NCBI RefSeq assembly: GCF_004138485.1
Contig: NZ_RYEV01000012.1
Coordinates: 1-64,000 of the forward strand
Reading direction: 5' to 3'
DNA from: Peristeroidobacter soli
Lineage (GTDB): Bacteria; Pseudomonadota; Gammaproteobacteria; Steroidobacterales; Steroidobacteraceae
DNA: 64,000 bases
Shown here: in pieces, positions 7,744 through 16,032 of the stretch
Layout of the letters: each line of letters begins with the position of its first letter
Position numbering within the stretch: position 1 is the first letter of the stretch
Translations under genes and position numbers: made by a program
Notes under the pieces: generated by a model
Seen by the model: only the letters and a program-made list of their open reading frames with translations
What the model was told of the DNA's origin: nothing
Databases searched by the model: none

Positions 7744-9917
7744 ACCGGTTCCAGGTTCGCGAACGCCAGCATCAGCCACTTCCGGCCCTGGCGCTCGAAG
7801 TTCACGTGCACGCGCGCATGCGTCCCGTCGCCTTCCAGCTCGAGCACGGTGCCTTCACCGTACTTGCCATGACGCACGCGCTGACCGAGCCGCACGCCGC
7901 CAAAAGTGGCCGCCTCTTCGTGCACTCGCCCCCCCATGCCACTGCGGCGAGGCGTGTAGATCGGTCGCGAGATCTGGATGCGCGGGCGGATCTCTTCGAG
8001 CAGCTCCGCCGGGATTTCCTTGATGAACCGCGACGGCGTGCCGTAGCTATCCACGCCGTGCAAGCGGCGTTGCTCGGCATAAGTGAGATACAGCTGTTTC
8101 ATCGCGCGCGTCGTGCCGACGTAACAGAGGCGGCGCTCTTCCTCGAGCCCGTCGATATCGCTGATCGAGCGCTGATGCGGGAACAAGCCGTCTTCCATGC
8201 CGCACATGAACACGATGGGGAATTCGAGGCCTTTGGCCGAATGCAGCGTCATCATCTGCACGGCGTCGTCGCCAGCACCGGCCTGCTCCTCGCCGGACTC
8301 CAACACGGCGTGCGCGAGGAAGTTGGCGAGCGGTGAAACCTCGATCTCACCCTCGGGCTCATAACCACGCGCTGCGGAGACCAATTCGTTCAAGTTGTCG
8401 ACGCGAGCTTCGCCACGATCGCCTTTCTCTTGCTGATAGTGCGTGATCAGGCCGCTGGTATGAATCACGTGATCGACCTGTTCGTGCAACGGCAGCGTGC
8501 GCGTTTGCTGGTCGAGCTGCTCGATCATCAGCATGAACGCGTGTAACGCCTGGCCACCGCGGGCACCAAGTTCTTTGATGCTTGCGCCGGCGGCTTCCCA
8601 CATCGAAGTGGCGTTGGCACGTGCGTAGTTGCGGACGACATCCAGCGTCTTGTTGCCGATGCCGCGCGTCGGCAGGTTCACGATGCGTTCGAACGATGCG
8701 TCGTCGGTCCGGTTGTGCATCAATCGGAGATAGCCGAGCGCATCTTTGATTTCGGCGCGTTCGAAGAATCGCAAACCGCCGTACACGCGATATGGAATGC
8801 GATGGGTGAGCAACGCTTCTTCAAGCGTTCTCGACTGCGCGTTCGAGCGGTACAGGATCGCGCATTCACTGCGCAGGCCGCCTTTCATCACATACTCGCG
8901 AATGCGGTTGACGATGAAGTCGGCCTCGTCGCGCTCGTTGAACGCCGCATAGAGCCGGATCGGATCGCCTTGCTCGCCGCTGGTCCACAGATTCTTGCCG
9001 AGACGACCGCCGTTGTTGGAGATCAGCGCGTTGGCGGCCGCGAGAATGTTGCCGGTGGAGCGATAGTTCTGCTCCAGTCGAAACATCTGCACGTTGGGAT
9101 AGTCGCGCCGGTACTGATGCAGGTTTTCCACGCGAGCGCCGCGCCAGCGATAGATCGACTGGTCGTCGTCGCCGACCGCGAACGGCAAGCCGTTGGGGCC
9201 GGCGAGCAGCTTCAGCCACGAATACTGAATCGTATTGGTGTCTTGAAACTCATCGATCAGCACATGGCGGAAGCGCTGGCGATAGTGGTCGAGCAGCGCG
9301 GCGTTGTCGCGGAACAGCTCATAAGCGCGTAACAGCAGCTCGGCGAAGTCCACGACACCGGCGCGGTCGCACTGCTCCTGATACAACTCATACAACTTGA
9401 TGAACTGGCGCCGGGTCGGATCGCCGTCATCCTTGATCTGTTTGGCACGCAGGCCTTCGTCCTTGCGGGCGTTGATGAACCACATGATCTCTTTCGGGAC
9501 CCAGCGCTCCTCATCGAGGCTCTGCGCCCTGAGCACGCGGCGGATGGCGCGGAGCTGATCGTCGGAGTCCATGATCTGGAAGCTCTGCGGCAGGTTGGTG
9601 TCGCGCCAGTGGATGCGCAGCAGGCGATGCGCGATGCCGTGGAAGGTGCCGATCCACAGGGGGGCACTCGGCACGCCGAGCATGGATTCGATGCGCGCGC
9701 GCATCTCGCCGGCGGCCTTGTTGGTAAAGGTCACCGCCAGGATGCTGTGCGGAGAGGAGCCTTCAACCTCCACCAGCCAGGCGACGCGGTGGGTCAGCAC
9801 CCGCGTTTTGCCACTGCCGGCACCGGCCAGGACCAGAGTCGGCGCCAGCGGAGCCGCGACGGCGGCGCGCTGAGCGTCGTTAAGTCCTTCAAGTAAATCA
9901 GAAACGTCCAGAGTCAA
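7740..9917 (-). CDS. uvrD: DNA helicase II UvrD
   Basis: A 725-residue superfamily 1A 3'-5' helicase acting in nucleotide excision and mismatch repair. Walker A is AGAGSGKT (31-38). Further motifs are DEFQDTN (motif II), DDDQSIYRWRGA (motif III) and QNYRST (motif IV). The C-terminal Tudor-like segment (RVRHGKYGEGTVLELEG...) is typical of UvrD rather than Rep. The start read here is TTG, giving MTLDVSDLLEGLNDAQ, which aligns with the UvrD N-terminus; no ATG lies nearby. It is the first gene of an overlapping uvrD-trkA-trkH unit, an unusual pairing of repair with K+ uptake. Confidence 0.95.
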   Translation of the reverse strand: MTLDVSDLLEGLNDAQRAAVAAPLAPTLVLAGAGSGKTRVLTHRVAWLVEVEGSSPHSILAVTFTNKAAGEMRARIESMLGVPSAPLWIGTFHGIAHRLLRIHWRDTNLPQSFQIMDSDDQLRAIRRVLRAQSLDEERWVPKEIMWFINARKDEGLRAKQIKDDGDPTRRQFIKLYELYQEQCDRAGVVDFAELLLRAYELFRDNAALLDHYRQRFRHVLIDEFQDTNTIQYSWLKLLAGPNGLPFAVGDDDQSIYRWRGARVENLHQYRRDYPNVQMFRLEQNYRSTGNILAAANALISNNGGRLGKNLWTSGEQGDPIRLYAAFNERDEADFIVNRIREYVMKGGLRSECAILYRSNAQSRTLEEALLTHRIPYRVYGGLRFFERAEIKDALGYLRLMHNRTDDASFERIVNLPTRGIGNKTLDVVRNYARANATSMWEAAGASIKELGARGGQALHAFMLMIEQLDQQTRTLPLHEQVDHVIHTSGLITHYQQEKGDRGEARVDNLNELVSAARGYEPEGEIEVSPLANFLAHAVLESGEEQAGAGDDAVQMMTLHSAKGLEFPIVFMCGMEDGLFPHQRSISDIDGLEEERRLCYVGTTRAMKQLYLTYAEQRRLHGVDSYGTPSRFIKEIPAELLEEIRPRIQISRPIYTPRRSGMGGRVHEEAATFGGVRLGQRVRHGKYGEGTVLELEGDGTHARVHVNFERQGRKWLMLAFANLEPV

Positions 9918-9939
9918 TCCTCGCGTGAGCCGAGCTTAC

Positions 9940-9980
9940 GTCGGGTACCAGCCACCCCCAGGCACATGGAAGTGCCCGAC
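9940..9980. repeat. Intergenic hairpin with catgga loop
   Basis: In the 251-bp divergent gap between uvrD and the lipoprotein gene, gtcggg (9940-9945) pairs with cccgac (9975-9980). Inside it, ggcac/gtgcc flanks atggaa. The inner catgga hairpin recalls those at 46-66 and 33885-33906. Function unknown. Confidence 0.3.
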
Positions 9981-10049
9981 GCCGTAGGCGGCGAGCGCAG
10001 CGGGAAAAGTCGCGCCTTTGCCCGTCTGCGCCACAGCGCGAGTGGCAGG

Positions 10050-10098
10050 ATGCCCGAGTCGCTGCATAACAAGCATGCCCGAGTCGCCGTATTACAAT
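10050..10098 (+). promoter_or_regulatory. Direct repeats beside a possible -10 box of the COG3650 lipoprotein gene
   Basis: The 13-mer atgcccgagtcgc occurs at 10050-10062 and again at 10075-10087, a 25-bp period. Six bases after the second copy is TACAAT (10093-10098), a good match to a sigma70 -10 hexamer, about 70 bp before the start codon of the downstream lipoprotein. No clear -35 box is seen, so a protein binding the repeats could activate or repress. This is a reading of pattern only. Confidence 0.3.
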
Positions 10099-10168
10099 CC
10101 CGCGCATTCTAGCAGGCTGGCCGTTTCTATATGCTGTGCGCCCAGCTGGGTTCGCCGGGGAGGCGTGC

Positions 10169-10936
10169 ATGCGTGTTTGGCGCGGGATGTTACTTTCCCA
10201 TTGCGCGGTTTTGCTGACTTTGGCGGGATGCTCCAAGACACCGGAGCCCGTGGCTCCGCCTGCGCCCACGGCGGACACGGATACGTCCAGTTTTCCGTCC
10301 GAGGCTTCCGCGACATCCGAGCCACCCGCGGAATCGGGCCTCGCCATCAAGCGGGGTATCGTCACACTGTCCGCCGAGCGCGCCAGCTTCCGTCCGTGCG
10401 GCGAGCAGAGCGACTTGCTGTTGGTCGATCAGACCGACGGCGTGCTCAAGCGCGAGTTCGCCGGCGAGAAAGATGCGGACGGCGCCGATCAGGTGCCGAA
10501 GCTGTACATCGAGGCGTACGGCGAGCGCTCCATCGATCAACCCGCGCCCGCGGGCTTCGCTGGAGGCTTTACGTTGGAAGAAGTGCTGTACGCCACGCCC
10601 GACCAGACGCGTAGCTGCGATTCACCGCCGCAGGATTACATCGTCGCCGCGCGGGGCAACGAGCCGTTCTGGAGTGCCGAGGTCACCGAAGCGGCGTTGG
10701 TCTGGCGCCAGGCCGAGGAACCGAAAGAAATCTCCATCGCCGCGCCACAGACGCAGGATGCCGAGGGTGCCGTCAGCTACGCGGCTGCCAACAACGATCA
10801 CAAGATCGAACTGCTGATCGAAGCTCAGGCGTGCCGCGATGACATGTCGGGCGAGTACTTCGCGTACGCCGCCAAAGCCCTGCTGAATGGCAAGCAGTAC
10901 ACCGGTTGCGCGCGCGTCGGCAGCCGGACGTTCTAA
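10169..10936 (+). CDS. COG3650-type lipoprotein of unknown function
   Basis: A 255-residue predicted lipoprotein with a hydrophobic signal ending in the lipobox L-A-G-C (Cys21) and a Pro/Ser/Glu-rich linker (about 25-55). The C-terminal part contains the COG3650 hallmark, ARGNEPFWSAEV followed by CRDDMSGEYFAYAAKALLNG and a final TGCAR. Such proteins are usually annotated as uncharacterised membrane or HslJ-like proteins of the envelope. The ATG at 10169 is chosen because ggggagg lies 5 bases upstream and it begins a proper signal peptide; an in-frame GTG lies 33 bp further upstream. The stop overlaps the stop of the convergent VanZ gene by 3 bp. Molecular function is not known. Confidence 0.85.
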   Translation: MRVWRGMLLSHCAVLLTLAGCSKTPEPVAPPAPTADTDTSSFPSEASATSEPPAESGLAIKRGIVTLSAERASFRPCGEQSDLLLVDQTDGVLKREFAGEKDADGADQVPKLYIEAYGERSIDQPAPAGFAGGFTLEEVLYATPDQTRSCDSPPQDYIVAARGNEPFWSAEVTEAALVWRQAEEPKEISIAAPQTQDAEGAVSYAAANNDHKIELLIEAQACRDDMSGEYFAYAAKALLNGKQYTGCARVGSRTF

Positions 10937-12153
10937 CGTTCCCGCAGAGAAAAATCGTTGGTCGCGCCCGCGAAGCGTCGCGGGCGATGCCGTCGATACA
11001 ACGAACGAAACGCCAGGCCGATCGTCAGCGCGAGTAGCGGATCGGTGATGGATGCGTGCTCCGCGGGCAGCCAGATTTGCAGTACTTCGACGACGGTGGC
11101 GATGGTGAGCATCACGCCGAACGCAAAGTCGGTGGATGCACCCCACTCCCGCACCACCCACAGCAAGGCCCCATAAAGAAACAATTTACCGAACACCGGC
11201 ACCCAGTCCACCGTGGTCAGGTCCCAGCCGGAGTCGACCAGCGCCAGGAACGGCCAGAAATCGAACTGCGCGGCGTGCGGCGAGAAGTTGAACGGCGCCA
11301 GCTCTTCGATGATCAACAACGCGACGACCGCGAGAACCAGCGATGCGCGCCTCGGCCGCGGACGCAACCGATGCATGAGTACCACCATCGGCAGCAACAA
11401 CAACAGCGCCAGCAGTTCGGCGGGCACAAACGCCTGATTCGCGACGATCAGCCGGCCAATCAGTACCGCGGCCATCAGCAACAACAATGTCTCCAAGCGC
11501 CGCGGACGGCTCACCATGGCGGCGACCGCCTGATTCACGACCAGCCAGCACGTGAGAAAGATCAGCACGGTGACGAAGTCGAATGTCGGATCGAACAGCG
11601 GCCGCAGCGCCGCCTTCAGTTTGCCCAGATCGAACTGCGGCACGAACGGCGCGAATCGCCACGCGAGCCACAAGCCGATCAGCAGTATTGCGCCCGGATC
11701 GCGCGTTTGTTTCTCGACGCGCGACGGTACATGCATCAAGTGACTGAGAGCGGCCCAGCCCATGCCGCCAAAGGCGCCGAGCAACGTTCCGCCGGAGTTC
11801 AACGCGAGATCCGCGAGGCTCGGCACGCGCTTCGAGACATACACCTGCGCGACTTCGATCCCCAGGGATAACACCGAGCCGAGCAGCCACGCGAGCGTCA
11901 CGGCCGGGCCCTGACGCAGTCTCTCGTTCAGCCACAGAAAGAGGCAGAACCCGAGCGGCAGATACAGCAGCACATTGGAGATGCGATCGCCGCGGCCAGC
12001 GCGCGCCCACGACAGCTGACTGAGCGCGCCGAGCAGGTCGCTCTGCACGTCGGGCTTGAGATTGAAGGGATACAGCGAGCCGTACAGGATCAGCGCTATG
12101 ACTGCTGCCGTCAGCCAGGGAATCGAGCTTCGTGGTGTGCGCGCCGGAGCCAC
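10933..12153 (-). CDS. VanZ-family membrane protein with two VanZ-like modules
   Basis: A 406-residue polytopic membrane protein starting at GTG. The N-terminal part (about 10-140) shows the VanZ pattern YGSLYPFNL ... DRISNVLLYLPLGFCLFLWL ... GSVLSLGIEVAQVYV ... PSLADLALNSGGTLLG. A second, weaker copy is visible near the C-terminus (EELAPFNFS ... VFGKLFLYGALLWVV ... EVLQIWLPAEHASITDPLLAL). VanZ-like proteins occur in envelope and teicoplanin-resistance contexts, but most members have no known role. It begins 15 bp after ctaB on the same strand, so it may be the tail of the haem A synthesis transcript. I see no reason to link it to glycopeptide resistance. Confidence 0.8.
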   Translation of the reverse strand: MAPARTPRSSIPWLTAAVIALILYGSLYPFNLKPDVQSDLLGALSQLSWARAGRGDRISNVLLYLPLGFCLFLWLNERLRQGPAVTLAWLLGSVLSLGIEVAQVYVSKRVPSLADLALNSGGTLLGAFGGMGWAALSHLMHVPSRVEKQTRDPGAILLIGLWLAWRFAPFVPQFDLGKLKAALRPLFDPTFDFVTVLIFLTCWLVVNQAVAAMVSRPRRLETLLLLMAAVLIGRLIVANQAFVPAELLALLLLLPMVVLMHRLRPRPRRASLVLAVVALLIIEELAPFNFSPHAAQFDFWPFLALVDSGWDLTTVDWVPVFGKLFLYGALLWVVREWGASTDFAFGVMLTIATVVEVLQIWLPAEHASITDPLLALTIGLAFRSLYRRHRPRRFAGATNDFSLRER

Positions 12154-12168
12154 GATGCGAGCGTAGGA

Positions 12169-13074
12169 CTAAGTCAGCCGAATAGTCACATAGTGATCGA
12201 TCAGCAAGGCAGCGAACAGCAGTGCCAGGTAGGTGATCGAGTAACCGAAGGTCTGCATGGGCAGACGGGCGTCCTGGCGCACCTTCAATTGCAAGGCGCG
12301 GAACAGGAAACGTGCGCCGAGGATCAGCGCTGCCGCGAGATAGATCAGGCCGCTCATGCCGGTGAGGTAGGGCAGCAGCGTCACGATCACGAGCAGGATC
12401 GTGTACAGCAGAATATGCAGCCGCGTGAAGTCACTGCTGTACGCGACCGGCAGCATCGGAATGCCAGCCTTCGCATATTCATCGCGCCGTGCAATCGCCA
12501 GCGCCCAGAAGTGCGGCGGCGTCCAGGTAAAGATGATCAGGAACAGCAGCAGCGCGTGCGGATCGACGGAGCCCGTCACGGCGGTCCAGCCGAGGACCGG
12601 CGGAGCCGCACCGGCCGCGCCACCGATGACGATGTTCTGCGGAGTCGCGTGTTTGAGCCACACCGTGTAGATCACCGCGTAACCGATCAGCGAGCAGAAC
12701 GTGAGTACGGCTGTCAGCGCATTCACACAGCCCCACAACAGGACCATCGACAGCACCGCCAGCACCAGCGCGTAGCTCAATGCCTGACGCTCGGTGACAT
12801 GACCGGTGGGCAGCGGGCGATTGCGAGTGCGCGCCATCTGCTCGTCGAAGCGGCGATCCAGCACATGATTGATCGCCGCCGCCGCGGACGCCGCCAGGGC
12901 GATGCCCAGCGTACCGAAAATCAGCGCATTGGCCGGCGGCCAGCTCGGTGCCGCCAGGAACATGCCGGCAATGGCCGTGAACATGATCAGCATCACCACG
13001 CGGGGCTTGCCCAGCTCGTAGTAATCGCGCCAGGAGGCGGCAGGCTGAAATGAAGAAGTTTGCACGGCGGACAT
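12169..13074 (-). CDS. ctaB: Protohaem IX farnesyltransferase (haem O synthase)
   Basis: A 301-residue UbiA-superfamily prenyltransferase that attaches farnesyl to haem B to make haem O, the precursor of haem A. The prenyl-diphosphate/Mg motif is [21 protein letters not shown] (about residues 68-88), followed by further helices including the [13 protein letters not shown]-like stretch ([13 protein letters not shown]) diagnostic of CyoE/CtaB. Nine membrane helices are expected. It follows ctaA in the same direction with an 86-bp gap, and lies downstream of the two oxidase clusters, so its product most likely feeds haem A to both. Confidence 0.95.
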   Translation of the reverse strand: MSAVQTSSFQPAASWRDYYELGKPRVVMLIMFTAIAGMFLAAPSWPPANALIFGTLGIALAASAAAAINHVLDRRFDEQMARTRNRPLPTGHVTERQALSYALVLAVLSMVLLWGCVNALTAVLTFCSLIGYAVIYTVWLKHATPQNIVIGGAAGAAPPVLGWTAVTGSVDPHALLLFLIIFTWTPPHFWALAIARRDEYAKAGIPMLPVAYSSDFTRLHILLYTILLVIVTLLPYLTGMSGLIYLAAALILGARFLFRALQLKVRQDARLPMQTFGYSITYLALLFAALLIDHYVTIRLT

Positions 13075-13160
13075 AGGCGAGACGGCGGTGACCAGCGCTG
13101 GATTCTACAGGCAACGGAAAGTCTGTGCGTCGACTGTGCCGGGCAGGCGCTGGGGCCGTC

Positions 13161-14156
13161 CTAGCGTAACAATCGGTTCATGCGCACTGTCGCCAGCAGC
13201 AACAGCGCGGCCACACCGTTATGTGCAGTGGCCAGCACCAGCGGCAGCGCGCGCATGACCATGATCGGACCGAGGATGAGCTGCGCGATCAGCACCAACC
13301 CAAGCAACAGGCCGCCGGTGCGCACGGCCGGCGTGGTGCCTCGTCGCCAGGCGAGGAAGCTCAACGCGCCCAGAATGATCGCCGCGGCAATCGCGCCTAG
13401 CCGATGCACGAAGTGGATGGCCACGCGCGCCGGGTGATCCAGCACGCCGCCTTCGTAGTCGATGCCCAGGCCTCGCCACAGCACGAACGCGTCTTTCACG
13501 TCCATGTGGGGCCAGTAGCTGTTCTGACAGGTCGGAAAATCCGGGCAGGCGAGGGCGGCGTAATTGCTGCTCGTCCAGCCGCCGAGCATGATCTGCAGCG
13601 CCAGCACCGCCAGGCCGATGCCGGCCAGCTTGCGTAATCCGGCATTGGCCGGGCTCCAGCGCTCGGGCGCCCTGCTCGGCGACATCGCCAGCCAGGCCAG
13701 CAGCGACAGCGTCGACAGACCGCCGATCAGGTGGAGCACGACGATCAGCGGCTTGAGCAGCAGCGTGACCGTCCACATCCCGAGCAGTCCTTGGAAAATC
13801 ACCAGAGCCACCAGTGCGAGCGGCAATGCCACGGGTTGCTCGGGATCCTTGCGATTGGCAATCGCCAGACCGGCCAGCACCAGGATCAGAAAGCCCAGGC
13901 CCGAGGCGAAGTACCGATGCACCATCTCCTTGATGGCCTTGTGGTACTCGAGCGGCCGGTGCGGGAACGCCTGGTTGACGGTGTCGATGTTCTCGGCCGC
14001 GCTGCCGGCGCTCCAGTGACCGTAACAGCCCGGCCAGTCCGGGCAGCCCAGGCCCGCGGCGCTCAGGCGCACCCAGGCGCCGAGCACGACCACGACCAGC
14101 GCGAGCAGCACGCCGGCCAGCGCCAGGCGGCGAAACAGAAGCAAACGTGGAGTCAT
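13161..14156 (-). CDS. ctaA: Haem A synthase CtaA
   Basis: A 331-residue inner-membrane protein that oxidises the C8 methyl of haem O to formyl, giving haem A. It is a two-fold pseudo-symmetric eight-helix protein. Histidines expected to bind haem are visible at EMVHRYFASGLGF, LHLIGGLS, HFVHRLGAIAAA and ATAHNGVAALLL. The loop GLGCPDWPGCYG holds the cysteine pair common in proteobacterial CtaA. The ATG start directly precedes the first helix. It sits between the coxMNOP-type cluster and ctaB. Confidence 0.95.
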   Translation of the reverse strand: MTPRLLLFRRLALAGVLLALVVVVLGAWVRLSAAGLGCPDWPGCYGHWSAGSAAENIDTVNQAFPHRPLEYHKAIKEMVHRYFASGLGFLILVLAGLAIANRKDPEQPVALPLALVALVIFQGLLGMWTVTLLLKPLIVVLHLIGGLSTLSLLAWLAMSPSRAPERWSPANAGLRKLAGIGLAVLALQIMLGGWTSSNYAALACPDFPTCQNSYWPHMDVKDAFVLWRGLGIDYEGGVLDHPARVAIHFVHRLGAIAAAIILGALSFLAWRRGTTPAVRTGGLLLGLVLIAQLILGPIMVMRALPLVLATAHNGVAALLLLATVRMNRLLR

Positions 14157-14186
14157 GAAACTGCTGGGTTTCCAGGCGTACTTTGG

Positions 14187-14210
14187 CGGGGCGCAATCAT
14201 AAGCGCCCCG
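14187..14210. terminator. Intergenic hairpin between oxidase subunit IV gene and ctaA
   Basis: A perfect 8-bp stem (cggggcgc/gcgccccg) with an 8-base loop lies in the 100-bp gap. On the leftward strand no T-run follows, so it may slow or stabilise transcript ends rather than terminate fully. Confidence 0.35.
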
Positions 14211-14256
14211 ACGCCGGTTTTGTGTCGGTTGGGCGATTTGCCGCCCTCGCTTACGA

Positions 14257-14649
14257 CTATTTCACGAACGACGCCACGCGGGTCAGGAAGGTGTAATCGC
14301 CCTCGATGGCCATCAGCCCGATCAGGATCAGCAGCGCCAGCGGCGGCACCAGGATGGCCAGCTTCAGCGCCAGCCGCTCCCAGGCCATGTGCATGAAGAT
14401 GGCCACGATGAAGCTGGCCTTGATCAGCATGAACACGATGATCAAGGTCCAGCGCAGGGCGCCTTGCAGCCGGAAATAATCGACCATGTAGGAAAACGCG
14501 CTGAAGACGAACAGCAGGCCCCAGATCAACAAATACAACTTGATGGGGTGCTGCTGACCCTCCGCATGGGTGCCATGCGCCGCTGCGTGCGTGGGCGAAT
14601 GATCCGCGGAGAGGTCCGTCGCAGGGATATCGTGCTGTCTTACCGCCAT
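14257..14649 (-). CDS. Cytochrome c oxidase subunit IV family protein (second oxidase)
   Basis: A 130-residue protein with three predicted helices (about 45-65, 70-95 and 100-120) and a His-rich N-terminus, matching the small subunit IV (CtaF/CyoD-like) that ends many caa3-type operons. It probably helps assemble or stabilise the subunit I core. I chose the ATG at 14649 because ggtgag lies just upstream and it leaves a 5-bp gap to the previous gene. An ATG at 14661, overlapping the upstream stop, would add four residues. It is the last structural gene of the second oxidase cluster. Confidence 0.8.
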   Translation of the reverse strand: MAVRQHDIPATDLSADHSPTHAAAHGTHAEGQQHPIKLYLLIWGLLFVFSAFSYMVDYFRLQGALRWTLIIVFMLIKASFIVAIFMHMAWERLALKLAILVPPLALLILIGLMAIEGDYTFLTRVASFVK

Positions 14650-14654
14650 GCCGC

Positions 14655-15329
14655 TCACCATAGGTAGAAGAAGGCGAAAATGAATACCCACACCAGATCG
14701 ACGAAGTGCCAGTACAGGCCGGCGATCTCGACGGTCTCGTAAGTGCCTTTGCGATCGTAGAAGCCGCTCAACACACGGGAGGCGACCACGCTGAGATAAA
14801 TCACGCCGCCGGTCACGTGCATGCCGTGGAAGCCGGTGATCATGAAGAACGACGAGCCGAACTGCGCCGCGCCCATCGGATTGCCCCAGGGCCGCACGCC
14901 TTCATGAACGATCAGCTTGGTCCATTCGAACGCCTGCATGCCGACGAAACACAGGCCCAGCGCCGCCGTTGCGAACATCAGTTGAGCGGTGCGCTTGCGA
15001 TCGCGCCGATAGCCGAAGTTCACGGCCATGGCCATCGTGCCGCTGCTGGTGATCAGCACCATGGTCATGATTGCGATCAGCAGCAACGGAATGTCATGAC
15101 CGCCGACCGTGAGTGCGAAGACCTCGGCGGTGTTGGGCCACGGGGCCGTCGTCGACATGCGGACGTTCATGTACGACGTGAGGAAACACGAAAAGATAAA
15201 AGTGTCCGAGAGCAGGAAGATCCACATCATCGCCTTGCCCCACGGCACCGGGAAAGCCTGCTTGTCCGCGGACCAGTCCGCGGTCACGCCTTTGAAACCG
15301 GGTTCCAAGGTGGCGGGTTCGTGGCTCAT
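14655..15329 (-). CDS. coxP: Cytochrome c oxidase subunit III-type protein (CoxP-like)
   Basis: A 224-residue haem-copper oxidase subunit III with about five to six membrane helices. The family signature is visible at the end (FGSSFFMITGFHGMHVTGGVIYL and GLYWHFVDLVWVFIFAFFYLW). The start has a gagagaaaag ribosome site. Together with the gene immediately upstream (13-bp gap) it forms a pair of distinct subunit III-like proteins, as in the coxMNOP operon of Bradyrhizobium. The symbol is given by that analogy. The protein is shorter than CtaE of the aa3 cluster (294 residues) and lacks the first two helices of the long form. Confidence 0.88.
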   Translation of the reverse strand: MSHEPATLEPGFKGVTADWSADKQAFPVPWGKAMMWIFLLSDTFIFSCFLTSYMNVRMSTTAPWPNTAEVFALTVGGHDIPLLLIAIMTMVLITSSGTMAMAVNFGYRRDRKRTAQLMFATAALGLCFVGMQAFEWTKLIVHEGVRPWGNPMGAAQFGSSFFMITGFHGMHVTGGVIYLSVVASRVLSGFYDRKGTYETVEIAGLYWHFVDLVWVFIFAFFYLW

Positions 15330-15342
15330 GCTTTTCTCTCGC

Positions 15343-16032
15343 TCACGTCGATAACAACACAGCGAACAGCCCCAGCCAGACCAGCAACAGGTAGTGCCAG
15401 TAGACCGAGGTGAGCTCGACGCTCAGACGCACGTCGATCAGCTCCACGTCTTTACGCAATGAGCGCGCCAGTGTGCGCGCCCACACAAACAGTCCGCCTA
15501 GCAGGTGCAGGCCGTGCACGGCGGTGAGCACATAGAAGAATGCGACCGCGGGGTTCAGCGGGGAGAACAGTGGTGAATAACGGAGCTCTCGCCAGGCGAG
15601 CCACTGTCCTATCAGAAACGCGAATGTGAGCAGGCCTGCGGCAAACAGACGCACTCTGGTTTGTTGAACCTGGCTGCGAGCCACCGCGGAACGCGCCGAT
15701 TGCATGGCGACGCTGCCGAAGATCAGCAGCACGGTGTTGAACCAGAGAATGGAAGGGTCGCGAATCGATTGCCAATCGGTGGCCGGCAGCGTGCCGTGGC
15801 CCGCGTGCTCGCCCATGCGCATGTAATAAGCAGAGAGAAACAAACAGAACAGCGAGGTGACGACCGCGAGGAAGATCCACAAGCCGATGCGCTTCGCCGA
15901 AACATTAAAGCCCTGCTTGTCCAACACACCCGCCGCAGTGACTTCCCACGGCTTCGCTCGCAACTTCATAACGAGCACCGCCCAAACAGCGATGCCCGTA
16001 GCGAGTGCGGCGTATGCAACGGTCAGGCTCAC
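15343..16032 (-). CDS. coxO: Cytochrome c oxidase subunit III-type protein (CoxO-like)
   Basis: A 229-residue membrane protein of the subunit III superfamily. The C-terminal signature is VLTAVHGLHLLGGLFVWARTL followed by SVYWHYLLLVWLGLFAVLL. The N-terminal part is more divergent from subunit III than its neighbour: a single helix, a basic segment, then KRIGLWIFLAVVTSLFCLFLSAYYM. Its ATG overlaps the stop of the subunit I gene by 4 bp, so translation is likely coupled. The symbol is by analogy to coxMNOP of Bradyrhizobium. With CoxP it may form a heterodimeric subunit III, but this is inference. Confidence 0.85.
   Translation of the reverse strand: MSLTVAYAALATGIAVWAVLVMKLRAKPWEVTAAGVLDKQGFNVSAKRIGLWIFLAVVTSLFCLFLSAYYMRMGEHAGHGTLPATDWQSIRDPSILWFNTVLLIFGSVAMQSARSAVARSQVQQTRVRLFAAGLLTFAFLIGQWLAWRELRYSPLFSPLNPAVAFFYVLTAVHGLHLLGGLFVWARTLARSLRKDVELIDVRLSVELTSVYWHYLLLVWLGLFAVLLST

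Noticed and set aside
10933-12153. VanZ-like protein as a glycopeptide resistance gene
   Set aside because: The VanZ fold is widespread in bacteria without resistance, and no van genes are nearby; the location beside ctaB argues against it.
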